From the NCBI GenBank assembly GCA_003336485.1, contig QENH01000197.1, positions 1 through 57,946 on the forward strand: 57,946 bases of DNA, written 5' to 3'. This DNA is from Candidatus Methanophagales archaeon (lineage in GTDB: Archaea; Halobacteriota; Syntropharchaeia; Alkanophagales; Methanospirareceae). Every line of letters begins with the position of its first letter. Position 1 is the stretch's first letter. Shown one piece after another: positions 31,169 through 39,265 of the stretch. The position numbers and the translations under genes are program-made. The notes beneath the pieces are model-generated. The model was not told the DNA's origin. It ran no database searches and worked only from the letters and a program-made list of their open reading frames with translations.

Positions 31169-31942
31169 TTACAGCTCATCCATGTTATCTACGAGTTGGT
31201 GTATCAGATTCCGCCCCTCTTCCGACCTGAATAAGGGCGGGTCCCAAAGCGAAACGACTTTGTAACGAGTAGCAGTAACCTTCTCAGCCAATTTGGGATC
31301 ATAACCTTCCTTTTCATACCTCTGCCGGGCAATCAAGATACCCCTTCTTTGCCATTTCGGCGTTTCATTTAGATTAATCCCTAAACGAAAAAGCATTTCA
31401 TGCACATCCGCCGCCTTCAGCCCCTTCAATCGCTTCTCTGCTTCCTTCTCGCTTAGTCCTGTATCTTGCAACCCATAATAGCCATATGCATTGATGTGAT
31501 TCCGCCATGCTTCTGCCTGCCGCTGCGCGAGATACTCCAAAACTGCTTCCTCGCCGCAAACAGGTATCACTCTCGCATCAAACGCAATAGCATCCTTAAA
31601 ATCCAAAATGATAGTTAAAGCACTCGCCAAAAAGCTCGCAAGTACAGAATCTAACTTCTCTATCCTACCTTTAAATGGTACATCGTCAAAGTAAAGGTTT
31701 ATCTCGTCAGAAAAGAGGTATGCAAGTTTCGGATTGAATCCGCTATTTAAGAATAATAGCTCTACTGCCTTTACTATCCCTTTCGCGAGCCTTTCGTCAT
31801 ATGGTTTTCCAAATGTGCTTAAGACCCCTTTGAAATTCCGCCCATCTGCACGCACGAACAAAGGTGCAATGGCCTTCATATCGGCGTATATCTCCCTATC
31901 TCGGGCCTTATATTTATGTCTCGCCTGGTTCTGACCTTTCAT
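31169..31942 (-). CDS. tRNAHis guanylyltransferase (Thg1)-like protein
   Basis: A 257-residue enzyme that adds nucleotides in the 3'-5' direction to tRNA 5' ends, either G-1 on tRNAHis or repair of truncated ends. Seen: PLFVRADGRNFKGVLSTF with the metal-binding Asp, YLFSDEINLYFDDVPFKGRIEKLDSVLAS with the second acidic pair, then FDARVIPVCGEEAVLEYLAQRQAEAWRNHINAYGYY and the LKGLKAADVHEMLFRLGINLNETPKWQRRG end. These match archaeal Thg1 well. Start ATG at 31942; an internal Met at YADMKAI is an alternative. It is followed 18 bases upstream by the PRC-barrel gene on the same strand. Confidence 0.92.
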   Translation of the reverse strand: MKGQNQARHKYKARDREIYADMKAIAPLFVRADGRNFKGVLSTFGKPYDERLAKGIVKAVELLFLNSGFNPKLAYLFSDEINLYFDDVPFKGRIEKLDSVLASFLASALTIILDFKDAIAFDARVIPVCGEEAVLEYLAQRQAEAWRNHINAYGYYGLQDTGLSEKEAEKRLKGLKAADVHEMLFRLGINLNETPKWQRRGILIARQRYEKEGYDPKLAEKVTATRYKVVSLWDPPLFRSEEGRNLIHQLVDNMDEL

Positions 31943-31960
31943 CCCCTGTTCTTTTTTTCT

Positions 31961-32266
31961 CTATATTTCTACCGCCTTCTCTCCCCCTTCTCCTTCTCCT
32001 TCTTCTTCTTTGGCCACCACATCCGCTCTTCTTCTCTTGACATGCTTTATCAGCACGACATCACCAATTGCCGTTACCCATCGATATGGGATAATTACGC
32101 CCTTATCCTTGCTTACCTCGAACGCATTTGGATTTACATTCCTCACTGCCAGTCCCGAAATCCGCTTCTCTTTTATATCTACACTCACATCTTCTATCTT
32201 ACCGACGTAAATCCCTCTATCCGTGTACAAATCCTGCCCATATAAGGATGACAATTCTAGTTCCAT
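31961..32266 (-). CDS. PRC-barrel domain protein
   Basis: A 101-residue protein. LSSLYGQDLYTDRGIYVGKIEDVSVDIKEKRISGLAVRNVNP and GVIIPYRWVTAIGDVVLIK form the six-strand PRC barrel seen in RimM and photosynthetic reaction centre H. In archaea, stand-alone PRC proteins are common and have been linked to RNA processing and to cell division (CdpB type). A Lys/Arg patch and an acidic glycine tail (EEEGEGEGGEKAVEI) end the protein. Divergent from the site-2 protease with a 59-base gap. Confidence 0.85.
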   Translation of the reverse strand: MELELSSLYGQDLYTDRGIYVGKIEDVSVDIKEKRISGLAVRNVNPNAFEVSKDKGVIIPYRWVTAIGDVVLIKHVKRRRADVVAKEEEGEGEGGEKAVEI

Positions 32267-32325
32267 AATCTCTATTTATGATTAAATACAATATATACTT
32301 AATGGGCTAACTTAACGAAGAAACA

Positions 32326-33489
32326 ATGAGTGCATCTATACAAGTTGGTAAAATCATCGGCATACCCATACGATTGCATATCTCCTTTTTGTTTATCTTA
32401 CCTGTATTCGTACTGATGTTTGCAGAAGCTTCAGAGCCTGTCGGATTAGGCGATATAGAAAATTTATCATTGCACTACCGCTATATCTTTTCTGCACTGG
32501 CCACAATTCTCTTTTTCTTCTCCGTTTTACTCCACGAGATGTCCCATTCATACGTTGCAATGAGATATGGTGCAAAAATACACTCCATTACTCTTTTCAT
32601 CTTCGGTGGCTTAGCGATGATGGATGATATACCAAAGGAGCCGGGGAAGGAATGGCGGATAGCAATTGCCGGACCTGCGATGAGCTTTGCCCTAGGCGGA
32701 GCTTTTCTTCTCTCTTATTTTAGCCTAACCACCGTGAATTTGCCCATTTATTATCCTGCTCAGGCCCTCTTATTTGGCCTCGGGTATCTTAATCTGGTAT
32801 TAGGCACTTTTAACTTGTTACCAGCATTCCCCATGGATGGTGGCCGCGTTCTAAGAGCATTGCTAGCTAAAAGAATGTCATTTATACAAGCGACGAAGAA
32901 AGCAGTGTTCGTGGGTAAAATATTTGCTATTATAATGGCTATAGTGGGACTTATGCCTGACCCCTTTTGGTTTTATTCAACAGGAGAAGTAAGAGCACCT
33001 TTTAATCTTTTTCTGATCTTTATTGCCTTTTTCTTGTATACCGCCGCGACAGAAGAAGAACGTGCTACCACCACTTTTGCCCTGTTAGAGGGAATAAAGG
33101 TAAAAAACGTGATGCGGACAGAACACACATGCGTGCTGGACGATACACCAATCATGGCGTTGTCGGATAAGATGCTTGCAGAGAAAACATACGAATATGC
33201 AGTGGTGGGGGCAAGCGGTGAACCAAAAGGATTTGTAACTTTTGGCGAACTAAAGGCGTTGTCTAATGAACAGCGTTACACTTTCAAAGTTTCTGATGTT
33301 ACTGGTTCATTTGATCGAGTTAGTGATGTTATCTCAGAAGAGGCAGAGGTGGGGGACGCACTAAAGCGGATGCTAAAAGCGAAAAAGAACGTTTTTGCCG
33401 TGGTGGAGGCGGCAAGTGGGAATTACATAGGCGTGATAACGAGAAATGATCTAGCAACCTATATAGAGATGTTGAAAGGCCGCATTTGA
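32326..33489 (+). CDS. Site-2-type zinc metalloprotease (M50) with CBS domains
   Basis: A 387-residue membrane protease. LLHEMSHSYVAMRYG is the HExxH zinc site inside the membrane, and NLLPAFPMDGGRVLRALLAK is the third-ligand NPxDGGR-type motif. There are about six TM segments in the first 250 residues. The C-terminal 130 residues hold two CBS motifs (VKNVMRTEHTCVLDDTP and DVISEEAEVGDALKRML to NYIGVITRNDLATYIEML), which likely sense adenine nucleotides. Such proteases cut membrane-anchored regulators; the target here is unknown. Its stop lies 43 bases from the convergent RNase P gene. Confidence 0.93.
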   Translation: MSASIQVGKIIGIPIRLHISFLFILPVFVLMFAEASEPVGLGDIENLSLHYRYIFSALATILFFFSVLLHEMSHSYVAMRYGAKIHSITLFIFGGLAMMDDIPKEPGKEWRIAIAGPAMSFALGGAFLLSYFSLTTVNLPIYYPAQALLFGLGYLNLVLGTFNLLPAFPMDGGRVLRALLAKRMSFIQATKKAVFVGKIFAIIMAIVGLMPDPFWFYSTGEVRAPFNLFLIFIAFFLYTAATEEERATTTFALLEGIKVKNVMRTEHTCVLDDTPIMALSDKMLAEKTYEYAVVGASGEPKGFVTFGELKALSNEQRYTFKVSDVTGSFDRVSDVISEEAEVGDALKRMLKAKKNVFAVVEAASGNYIGVITRNDLATYIEMLKGRI

Positions 33490-33531
33490 ACTGCAAGGGT
33501 AGAGAGCACACAAGATTTTCACAGTGCATAC

Positions 33532-33885
33532 CTATCGCAACAGGCGAGTGGCCCCTTTTATCGTACCCGAGATGCCTATTACTCTTATACTCAGCCTTGC
33601 TTCATTTGCCGAATGAATACAAGCTAATGCCGCCCTTACTTCCTCGACTTTATCATGAGCACACCTCAGGATGCCCATGCCCCCAGCGGTATCTTCCGCG
33701 TTAGTGTATTCTATCAGCCTCATCTTACTTTCACTTGCACCCACATCGCCATATAACGAAAAAATAGAGTTCCGTATCTCGCTTAGCAATGTCCATTTAT
33801 CTATCCCCCGCTCACTTAACCACTCAAACACGAGATACCGTCTCCTATCACGAAGCGAAGATGGAATCAGCAATGCGAGACACAT
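33532..33885 (-). CDS. rnp2: RNase P protein component 2 (Pop5)
   Basis: A protein of about 117 residues. IPSSLRDRRRYLVFEWLSERGIDKWTLLSEIRNSIFSLYGDVGASESKMRLIEY and GMGILRCAHDKVEEVRAALACI fit archaeal Pop5, which with Rpp30 forms the core that helps RNase P RNA cut tRNA 5' leaders. I chose the ATG at 33885 because family members begin about 7-10 residues before PSSLRDRRRY; the ORF has a longer 5' extension that looks like noise. Rpp30 lies upstream on the same strand, with a repeat-bearing gap of 173 bases. Confidence 0.88.
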   Translation of the reverse strand: MCLALLIPSSLRDRRRYLVFEWLSERGIDKWTLLSEIRNSIFSLYGDVGASESKMRLIEYTNAEDTAGGMGILRCAHDKVEEVRAALACIHSANEARLSIRVIGISGTIKGATRLLR

Positions 33886-33960
33886 TATGGCGTAAAATGC
33901 AAATTTAGTTTGATTTTTGCACATTGTTCTTGTATATAAGGTATAACTACATTCTGATAA

Positions 33961-34063
33961 AGACACTGATTTACACTGATTTACGCGGACTTTCTAAACT
34001 AAATTTAAGTTTGACATTGTTGATTCATATAATCTGTATCAATCTGCGTTAATCTGTGTCAAT
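33961..34063. repeat. 10-bp tandem repeats in inverted arrangement between rnp3 and rnp2
   Basis: ACTGATTTAC occurs twice in tandem at 33964-33983, followed by GCGGA. On the far side AATCTGTATC, AATCTGCGTT and AATCTGTGTC are three tandem 10-mers at about 34029-34058. The two blocks are imperfect reverse complements (GACACTGATTTAC against GACACAGATTAAC). The block may form a long hairpin in the rnp3-rnp2 transcript. Confidence 0.7.
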
Positions 34064-34754
34064 AATTTATTTTCTTGTTTTCATTTTTTAGTACCACCAC
34101 ATCATTCTCCCTTTTCCATCTCTTCTCTAATATACCCTGTGGGAAATCACTTAATGCACTCGCAGCCTCTTCTCGCTCCATCCCAAATAAGGATGCAAGT
34201 GCAATCATCTCTCTTGGTGCCCGTAAATCATAGATTGTGCGTGCATTGCTGGTTAAAATCAGTGGGGCTTTATATTTCCGTACCAGCTTCAAATTCGATC
34301 GCATTTTCAATAGCATTCGTGCTCTCTCACCTCTTCTGCTCTGTATTATTGCGTTCAAGTTGAACTCTATTGCAACACCGTTCTTAGCAGCAAATCTCGC
34401 TAATACCTGGTTCAAAGCCCCTTCTCTATTCTCGCCACTGGGATGTGCTAGTACATCCACACGGTGATCCTCTAACGCAGCCCTGTTTATTTTATCATTA
34501 CCGCCATGAACTGCTAATACTGCTACTTTACCATGATATAACTTTATTTTCCTTTTTAAGTCCGCAACCGAATTTGCCCTTATTTCAATACCACAGAAGC
34601 CTGAATTTGATTTTAAATCACTTCCCACCGTATCATCATGGTTTGTTATTACAATGCCAGTATAGCCATATCTTTTCGCAACTCGAAGCAACTCCTCTGC
34701 GGGCACTTCGGTTTCCGGATACGCATGCACATGGAGGTCAAAGAATTTGGACAT
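34059..34754 (-). CDS. rnp3: RNase P protein component 3 (Rpp30)
   Basis: A 231-residue TIM-barrel-like protein. FFDLHVHAYPETEVPAEELLRVAKRYGYTGIVITNHDD is the family start, and VDVLAHPSGENREGALNQVLARFAAKNGVAIEFNLNAIIQSRRGERARMLLKMRSNLKLVRKYKAPLILTSNARTIYDLRAPREM is the diagnostic middle. It forms a heterotetramer with Pop5 in RNase P. The C-terminus ends in WKRENDVVVL and a basic tail. It is transcribed before rnp2, though a 173-base repeat-bearing gap separates them. Start ATG at 34754. Confidence 0.95.
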   Translation of the reverse strand: MSKFFDLHVHAYPETEVPAEELLRVAKRYGYTGIVITNHDDTVGSDLKSNSGFCGIEIRANSVADLKRKIKLYHGKVAVLAVHGGNDKINRAALEDHRVDVLAHPSGENREGALNQVLARFAAKNGVAIEFNLNAIIQSRRGERARMLLKMRSNLKLVRKYKAPLILTSNARTIYDLRAPREMIALASLFGMEREEAASALSDFPQGILEKRWKRENDVVVLKNENKKINY

Positions 34755-34833
34755 TAGTAAAGTAAAAAAGGATTTATCATTTTAAAACCATTTTTTTAAT
34801 GCTATAAGATATAGTAATACCAAATATTTTACG

Positions 34834-35448
34834 ATGAGAATGATTGAAGCAATCCTGTTTGATCTTGATGGTGTACTAATAAACTCATTTGAAAGCTGGT
34901 ATCACGCGTTTAATGAGATGTTAAGAGCTTATGATAAGGAAGAAATGGGCAGAGCAGAATTCAGGGAGAAATGCTGGGGCCCCGACCTGGAGCATAATCT
35001 AGCGGATTTGAATCTAAGTGAAGAAGCGGGGAAGTATTGCATCACTGAGCAACTGAAATTAATAAAGCTTATTGAGCTCTTTCCAGGCACAAAAGAGGTT
35101 TTGAGCCGTGTAAGAGACGAGTATAAGCTTAAAGTAGGGTTAGTCACGAACACACCCAAAGAGAATGTTCGTGGTATATTTGAGCACTTCCAGCTCTCTA
35201 ATCATTTTGACGTGATTGTCACAGGCGATGACGTGAAAAAAGGTAAGCCTGATGCTGAAATGGTGATGGCTGCATGTGAGAAGTTAACATTAAAGCCGGA
35301 GAACGTGATACTTGTAGGAGACACTGAAATAGATTTCCGGGCTGCCAAATCCGCAGGTTGTGCTGTTGTGGGTGTTAGGGCGAAACCGGAAGGTGGCGAG
35401 AGAATAGATACACTCTATGATCTGTTTCCTCTTCTAACGCTTCACTAA
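34834..35448 (+). CDS. HAD-superfamily phosphatase (phosphoglycolate phosphatase-like)
   Basis: A 204-residue enzyme. Motif I is ILFDLDGVLINSFESWYHAFNEML (nucleophile Asp in DLDG), motif II is VGLVTNTP, and motif III/IV are KKGKPDAEM and VILVGDTEIDFRAAKSAGC. The cap between motif I and II is the small helical type (subfamily IA). It likely dephosphorylates a small phosphorylated metabolite; the substrate cannot be told. It lies 53 bases before mvk on the same strand, though mvk has its own TATA box. Confidence 0.9.
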   Translation: MRMIEAILFDLDGVLINSFESWYHAFNEMLRAYDKEEMGRAEFREKCWGPDLEHNLADLNLSEEAGKYCITEQLKLIKLIELFPGTKEVLSRVRDEYKLKVGLVTNTPKENVRGIFEHFQLSNHFDVIVTGDDVKKGKPDAEMVMAACEKLTLKPENVILVGDTEIDFRAAKSAGCAVVGVRAKPEGGERIDTLYDLFPLLTLH

Positions 35449-35501
35449 CAATACAGTTTAACAAAAGGATTATTTATATATCTCTTGGGGGTAATAGGCA
35501 A

Positions 35502-36557
35502 ATGGCGAAAAAAATACGTGCATCTGTCCCGGCAAAGGTAATACTATTTGGCGAGCATTTTGTGGTTTATGGTAAGCGGGCTTTAGCGACGGCGATAAAT
35601 CGGCGGCTTACGGTAGTGGTTTCGGACAGAGAAGGCGACGGGTATCACGTGAAAATCGATAACATACCTACTTTCGGCTTGGAGCTAGATATAAGCGTGG
35701 GAGCAAGGAAAGCATACCCCTATAAGGATTATGATAGTGCAACGAAAGCAGTTGCATACGTTAAGGAATCGATCGAATATCTTGAAGAGCGATATGGACT
35801 AAGCGGGGGCGGAGTAGAAATAGAAATCAAGTCAGAAATACCGCTTTCTGCCGGGTTAGGGTCTTCAGCAGCTACTTGTGTTGCTACTATCGCTGCGCTC
35901 AAAGCGTATTTCGGGCTAAGCGGCGATTTAGAAGCGATAAGAAATGACGCTCATCAGGTTGAACTCACGGTCCAGGGCGCAGCCAGTCCCATTGACACTG
36001 CAATTTCCACCTATGGTGGGTATGTGCTGGTAGACCGAAACGAAGTGAAGCGGCTACCGTTAGCGGGATTAGATTTGATCGTTGGAACTATAGGCAGCAT
36101 ATCTTTGAGTATGGCCACCGAAAAAGCGTCTGAAATAGGGTTAAAGACAAAAAGGGTTGTTGAAGAGGTTAAGAAGCGGAAGGAGAATTTTAATACGGTC
36201 TTTGGTTATATCTTCGATGCCGCAGATGAGATAACAGCACATGCAATCGAGGCGATAGAAGCTGATGATTTAGTGAATTTTGGTACGCTTATGTACATGA
36301 ATCATGGCTTGCTGGATGCAATAGGTGTGGTGCCACGACGATTAAGCGAACTCGTGAAGGTGTCACAGGCGTTGGGCGCCTTGGGTGCGAAAGTAACAGG
36401 AGCAGGAGGGTTGGACGAAATGGGCGGTGTAGGTTCGGTCTTAGTGCTGCCGAACGAGTCAGGGGCTAGAATAAAAACCGCGCTCGATATTGCGGGTGCT
36501 CTTGTAATGGAAGTGAAAACAGGAGAATGCGGATTGAAGATAGAAGCGGGTTTTTGA
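35502..36557 (+). CDS. mvk: Mevalonate kinase
   Basis: A 351-residue GHMP kinase that phosphorylates mevalonate, the entry step to isoprenoid lipids. Seen: SVPAKVILFGEHFVVYGKRALATAI at the start, the ATP-binding PLSAGLGSSAATCVATIAALKAY, and the C-terminal GALGAKVTGAGGLDEMGGVGSVLVL. Length is normal. A TTTATATAT box at 35471-35479 and a GGGGGTAA ribosome site before the ATG support the start. The product feeds the same lipid pathway as the geranylgeranyl reductase at 53 kb. Confidence 0.96.
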   Translation: MAKKIRASVPAKVILFGEHFVVYGKRALATAINRRLTVVVSDREGDGYHVKIDNIPTFGLELDISVGARKAYPYKDYDSATKAVAYVKESIEYLEERYGLSGGGVEIEIKSEIPLSAGLGSSAATCVATIAALKAYFGLSGDLEAIRNDAHQVELTVQGAASPIDTAISTYGGYVLVDRNEVKRLPLAGLDLIVGTIGSISLSMATEKASEIGLKTKRVVEEVKKRKENFNTVFGYIFDAADEITAHAIEAIEADDLVNFGTLMYMNHGLLDAIGVVPRRLSELVKVSQALGALGAKVTGAGGLDEMGGVGSVLVLPNESGARIKTALDIAGALVMEVKTGECGLKIEAGF

Positions 36558-36559
36558 AC

Positions 36560-36684
36560 TCAGCCTACAACCATCCCCGTGGTATACACTAAAGGCTCAA
36601 CCAGACCGACACTTACAACCGTCTTCAACCCGTCATTCTTGCTTATGACATCCGCAAACTGCGGGCTTGTGATATAATAAAAAA
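36560..36684 (-). pseudogene. Fragment of a CFI-box C-terminal module
   Basis: Read on the minus strand this intergenic piece gives FYYITSPQFADVISKNDGLK, then TVVSVGLVEPLVYTTGMVVG and a stop. It matches the tail of the peptidase at 39 kb (YYTLSPPIAALVRDNEWLGT, then VKPAVDITRRFVG) and of the pseudogene at 43 kb (YYSFSPPIADLIGGNEGLM, then GLVKPLVYS). So the tail of a former secreted protein, oriented opposite to the cluster, survives 3 bases past the mvk stop. Confidence 0.65.
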
Positions 36685-36768
36685 AAATATATACTAGTAC
36701 GGGCAAGGGTTACCTACTGTGGTCTACATTTTTGGGTATGCCGAAAAAGAAAGGGGAAGAGGATAAAA

Positions 36769-39087
36769 GTGGAAACAAAGGGCAACGTTTTTGCGGTGGT
36801 CGCTACAGTTATGCTTTTGATTGCATTGACAATGAACGTTGTATCTGCAGGACATCCGGCAAAGATGAAGGTAACACCAGAGAAACAGGAGGTGGAACTA
36901 ACTACTTCTGCAGCACCATCTAAGATGAAGCTGAATACTTCCGGACCGATGACTTTCCCGATGGAGCGAGTACTAAATCTGATAAGCTACGATGACGCTG
37001 AGGCTAACGGTAATTATGTTATGCATAATGCTCTTGATGGATTTGCAGTGCGATTCACACCACCATCGTATCCGGCAGAGATAATCCGAGCGAAGATCTG
37101 CTTTTTGCCTGATACCCCTCACAAGATGTTTGCGGTATATGTGTATGATGACGATGGTCTAGGTGGAGCACCAGACACGTGTCTGGGTGGACCAATTCAC
37201 CATACTGCGTCAGACGGGGGTTGGTGCGATGTAGACATTTCAGGATTGGACCTCTCGATAACAAGTGGTGACTTTTACATTCTATACCAGCAGCTAGTTG
37301 ATTGTCCGGATCCTCAAAATCCTACCTGTGATGCTTTATGCTATGATAATGATCAGCCGCTCTATGAGCGATCATGGGATTATAATGGTGCTACTAATAA
37401 ATGGTATACATGGCCAGATGAGAACTATATGATCAGATGCGTGCTGAATGAGACATCAATCGAATCATCATGGACATTCATGGTATACCTTGATGGGGAT
37501 AACAACTTAGAAAGCGCAGGAATTAACGATTTCATGGAAATGTCTTCTGTCAGCACCACAAGTGATGTGAACATAGTGGTCCAATTTGACAGAATACCTG
37601 GCTATGTTACTAGTTATGACAATTGGGTGACATGTAAGCGGTTCCATGTAACATCCGGGATGACACCTACACCCGCGAATGCGATTGGCGATCTCGGCGA
37701 ATGTAATATGGGTGACCCAAATACTTTAGCGGATTTCGTGGAATGGACGATGACGGAATTTCCTGCTGATAATTACGCCCTGATCCTATGGAACCACGGT
37801 GATGGCTGGAAATCCATAAATGGCTGGGTTCCGTGGGCGGATGACATAAAAGACGCGAAAGATGCAGGATTTACTCGCGGGATTTGTCAGGATGTTACAA
37901 ATGATGATCACCTTACCTTGCAAGAGACAGAGCAAGCGCTTACCGGGAAATATGTCCAACTGCTAGGTTATGATGCCTGTTTTATGCATATGGTTGAGGT
38001 GGTATATCAAGTGAAGGCGAATGCGGGAATAAGTGTTGGCTCGGAGGACTCAGAACCAAATGACGGCTGGCCATATGACACGATACTCGCTGATTTAACT
38101 GGGACGACACCAACAATGACGCCGCGCACTTTGGGTACGGTAATCGTTCAGCGTTACAACGAGTCTTATAGCCCTACTTCTGCCAAGACACAATCTGCCG
38201 TGGACTATAGTGACTTCTCCGGTTTGGTCACAGCAATTGATAATCTTGCACAAGCATTAATCGCTGAAATCAATGCTGGTAATTGGAATCAGGTACAACA
38301 AGCTAGGAGCGAAACAGAGCTAATTCATTACTCTTATTACATTGACCTATACGACTTTGCCAAAAAGATTCAGACATATGTTCCGGGTGCGACGTCGGAA
38401 GCGCAAGCGGTAATGGCTAATGTAAACACTACCGTCTATGCGAAGGCGAATGGCTCAGGAGCGCCAGATGAGCATGGGTTATCCATATACTACCCGTTAG
38501 CGGAGGGTAGTTATTTAGCCTCTTATAACAATACAGCATTCGCTATTGATACCCTGTGGAATGAATTCTTAATGAAATATTATACGCCACCGCCGGAAAT
38601 TACATACTATGATCCGGAATTGTCCGTTAGCGATCTCGAAGGTGCAACAAGGACGTTTAGTGTCGCAGTCAATCAGTTAGTAAATGTTAGTTGGCAGATA
38701 AACGGTTCGAGTGTTCAGACAAATGAAAGCGTAACAGAAGCATATTATATGAATAAGAGTGCAGTTAATGGCTCCTGGAACGTTTCTGCGATTGTAAGCA
38801 ATGAGAATGGAACAGACATGCAGACATGGGTTTGGACTGTAGTAGTTCCTTGCTTCATAGCAACAGCAGCCTATGGCACGCCGTTGCATGATGATATAGA
38901 CATTCTGAGAGACTTTAGGGATGAATATCTGATCACGAATTCACCTGGGCGAGCATTTGTTAAAGCATATTATACGCTGAGCCCGCCGATTGCTGCTCTG
39001 GTAAGGGATAATGAATGGTTGGGAACCGCAGTAAGAACTGGTTTTGTTAAACCTGCAGTGGATATCACGAGGCGGTTTGTGGGATAA
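36769..39087 (+). CDS. Secreted clostripain-like (C11) cysteine peptidase with CFI-box C-terminus
   Basis: A 772-residue exported protein. It has a signal peptide (VFAVVATVMLLIALTMNVVSA) and a beta-rich domain (residues ~60-210). The C11 peptidase domain follows: SSWTFMVYLDGDNNLESAGIND, ALILWNHGDGW with the catalytic His, and LLGYDACFMHMVEVVYQ with the catalytic Cys. Then come an Ig-like surface domain (NVSWQINGSSVQTNESVTEAYYMN) and CFIATAAYGTPLHDDIDILRDFRDEYL, the CFI-box module seen on many exported archaeal and bacterial proteins. GTG start at 36769 follows a GGGGAAGAGG site. It shares about two thirds of its length with the next gene, so they are tandem paralogues. Confidence 0.9.
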   Translation: METKGNVFAVVATVMLLIALTMNVVSAGHPAKMKVTPEKQEVELTTSAAPSKMKLNTSGPMTFPMERVLNLISYDDAEANGNYVMHNALDGFAVRFTPPSYPAEIIRAKICFLPDTPHKMFAVYVYDDDGLGGAPDTCLGGPIHHTASDGGWCDVDISGLDLSITSGDFYILYQQLVDCPDPQNPTCDALCYDNDQPLYERSWDYNGATNKWYTWPDENYMIRCVLNETSIESSWTFMVYLDGDNNLESAGINDFMEMSSVSTTSDVNIVVQFDRIPGYVTSYDNWVTCKRFHVTSGMTPTPANAIGDLGECNMGDPNTLADFVEWTMTEFPADNYALILWNHGDGWKSINGWVPWADDIKDAKDAGFTRGICQDVTNDDHLTLQETEQALTGKYVQLLGYDACFMHMVEVVYQVKANAGISVGSEDSEPNDGWPYDTILADLTGTTPTMTPRTLGTVIVQRYNESYSPTSAKTQSAVDYSDFSGLVTAIDNLAQALIAEINAGNWNQVQQARSETELIHYSYYIDLYDFAKKIQTYVPGATSEAQAVMANVNTTVYAKANGSGAPDEHGLSIYYPLAEGSYLASYNNTAFAIDTLWNEFLMKYYTPPPEITYYDPELSVSDLEGATRTFSVAVNQLVNVSWQINGSSVQTNESVTEAYYMNKSAVNGSWNVSAIVSNENGTDMQTWVWTVVVPCFIATAAYGTPLHDDIDILRDFRDEYLITNSPGRAFVKAYYTLSPPIAALVRDNEWLGTAVRTGFVKPAVDITRRFVG

Positions 39088-39265
39088 ACGGTTGGATATG
39101 GTATTTTGTGATTTTTAACTGTAGATAGATAACCCATAGTTCTGGAAGAATACTAACACCCATGTGAAAAGGGACTAGTATATATATACAAAAAAAACTA
39201 TCTGGAATTTAATAGTTACTTAATTACTTTTTGGCGGAAGAAAAAAGAAGGGGGGAAGAAGAAGA

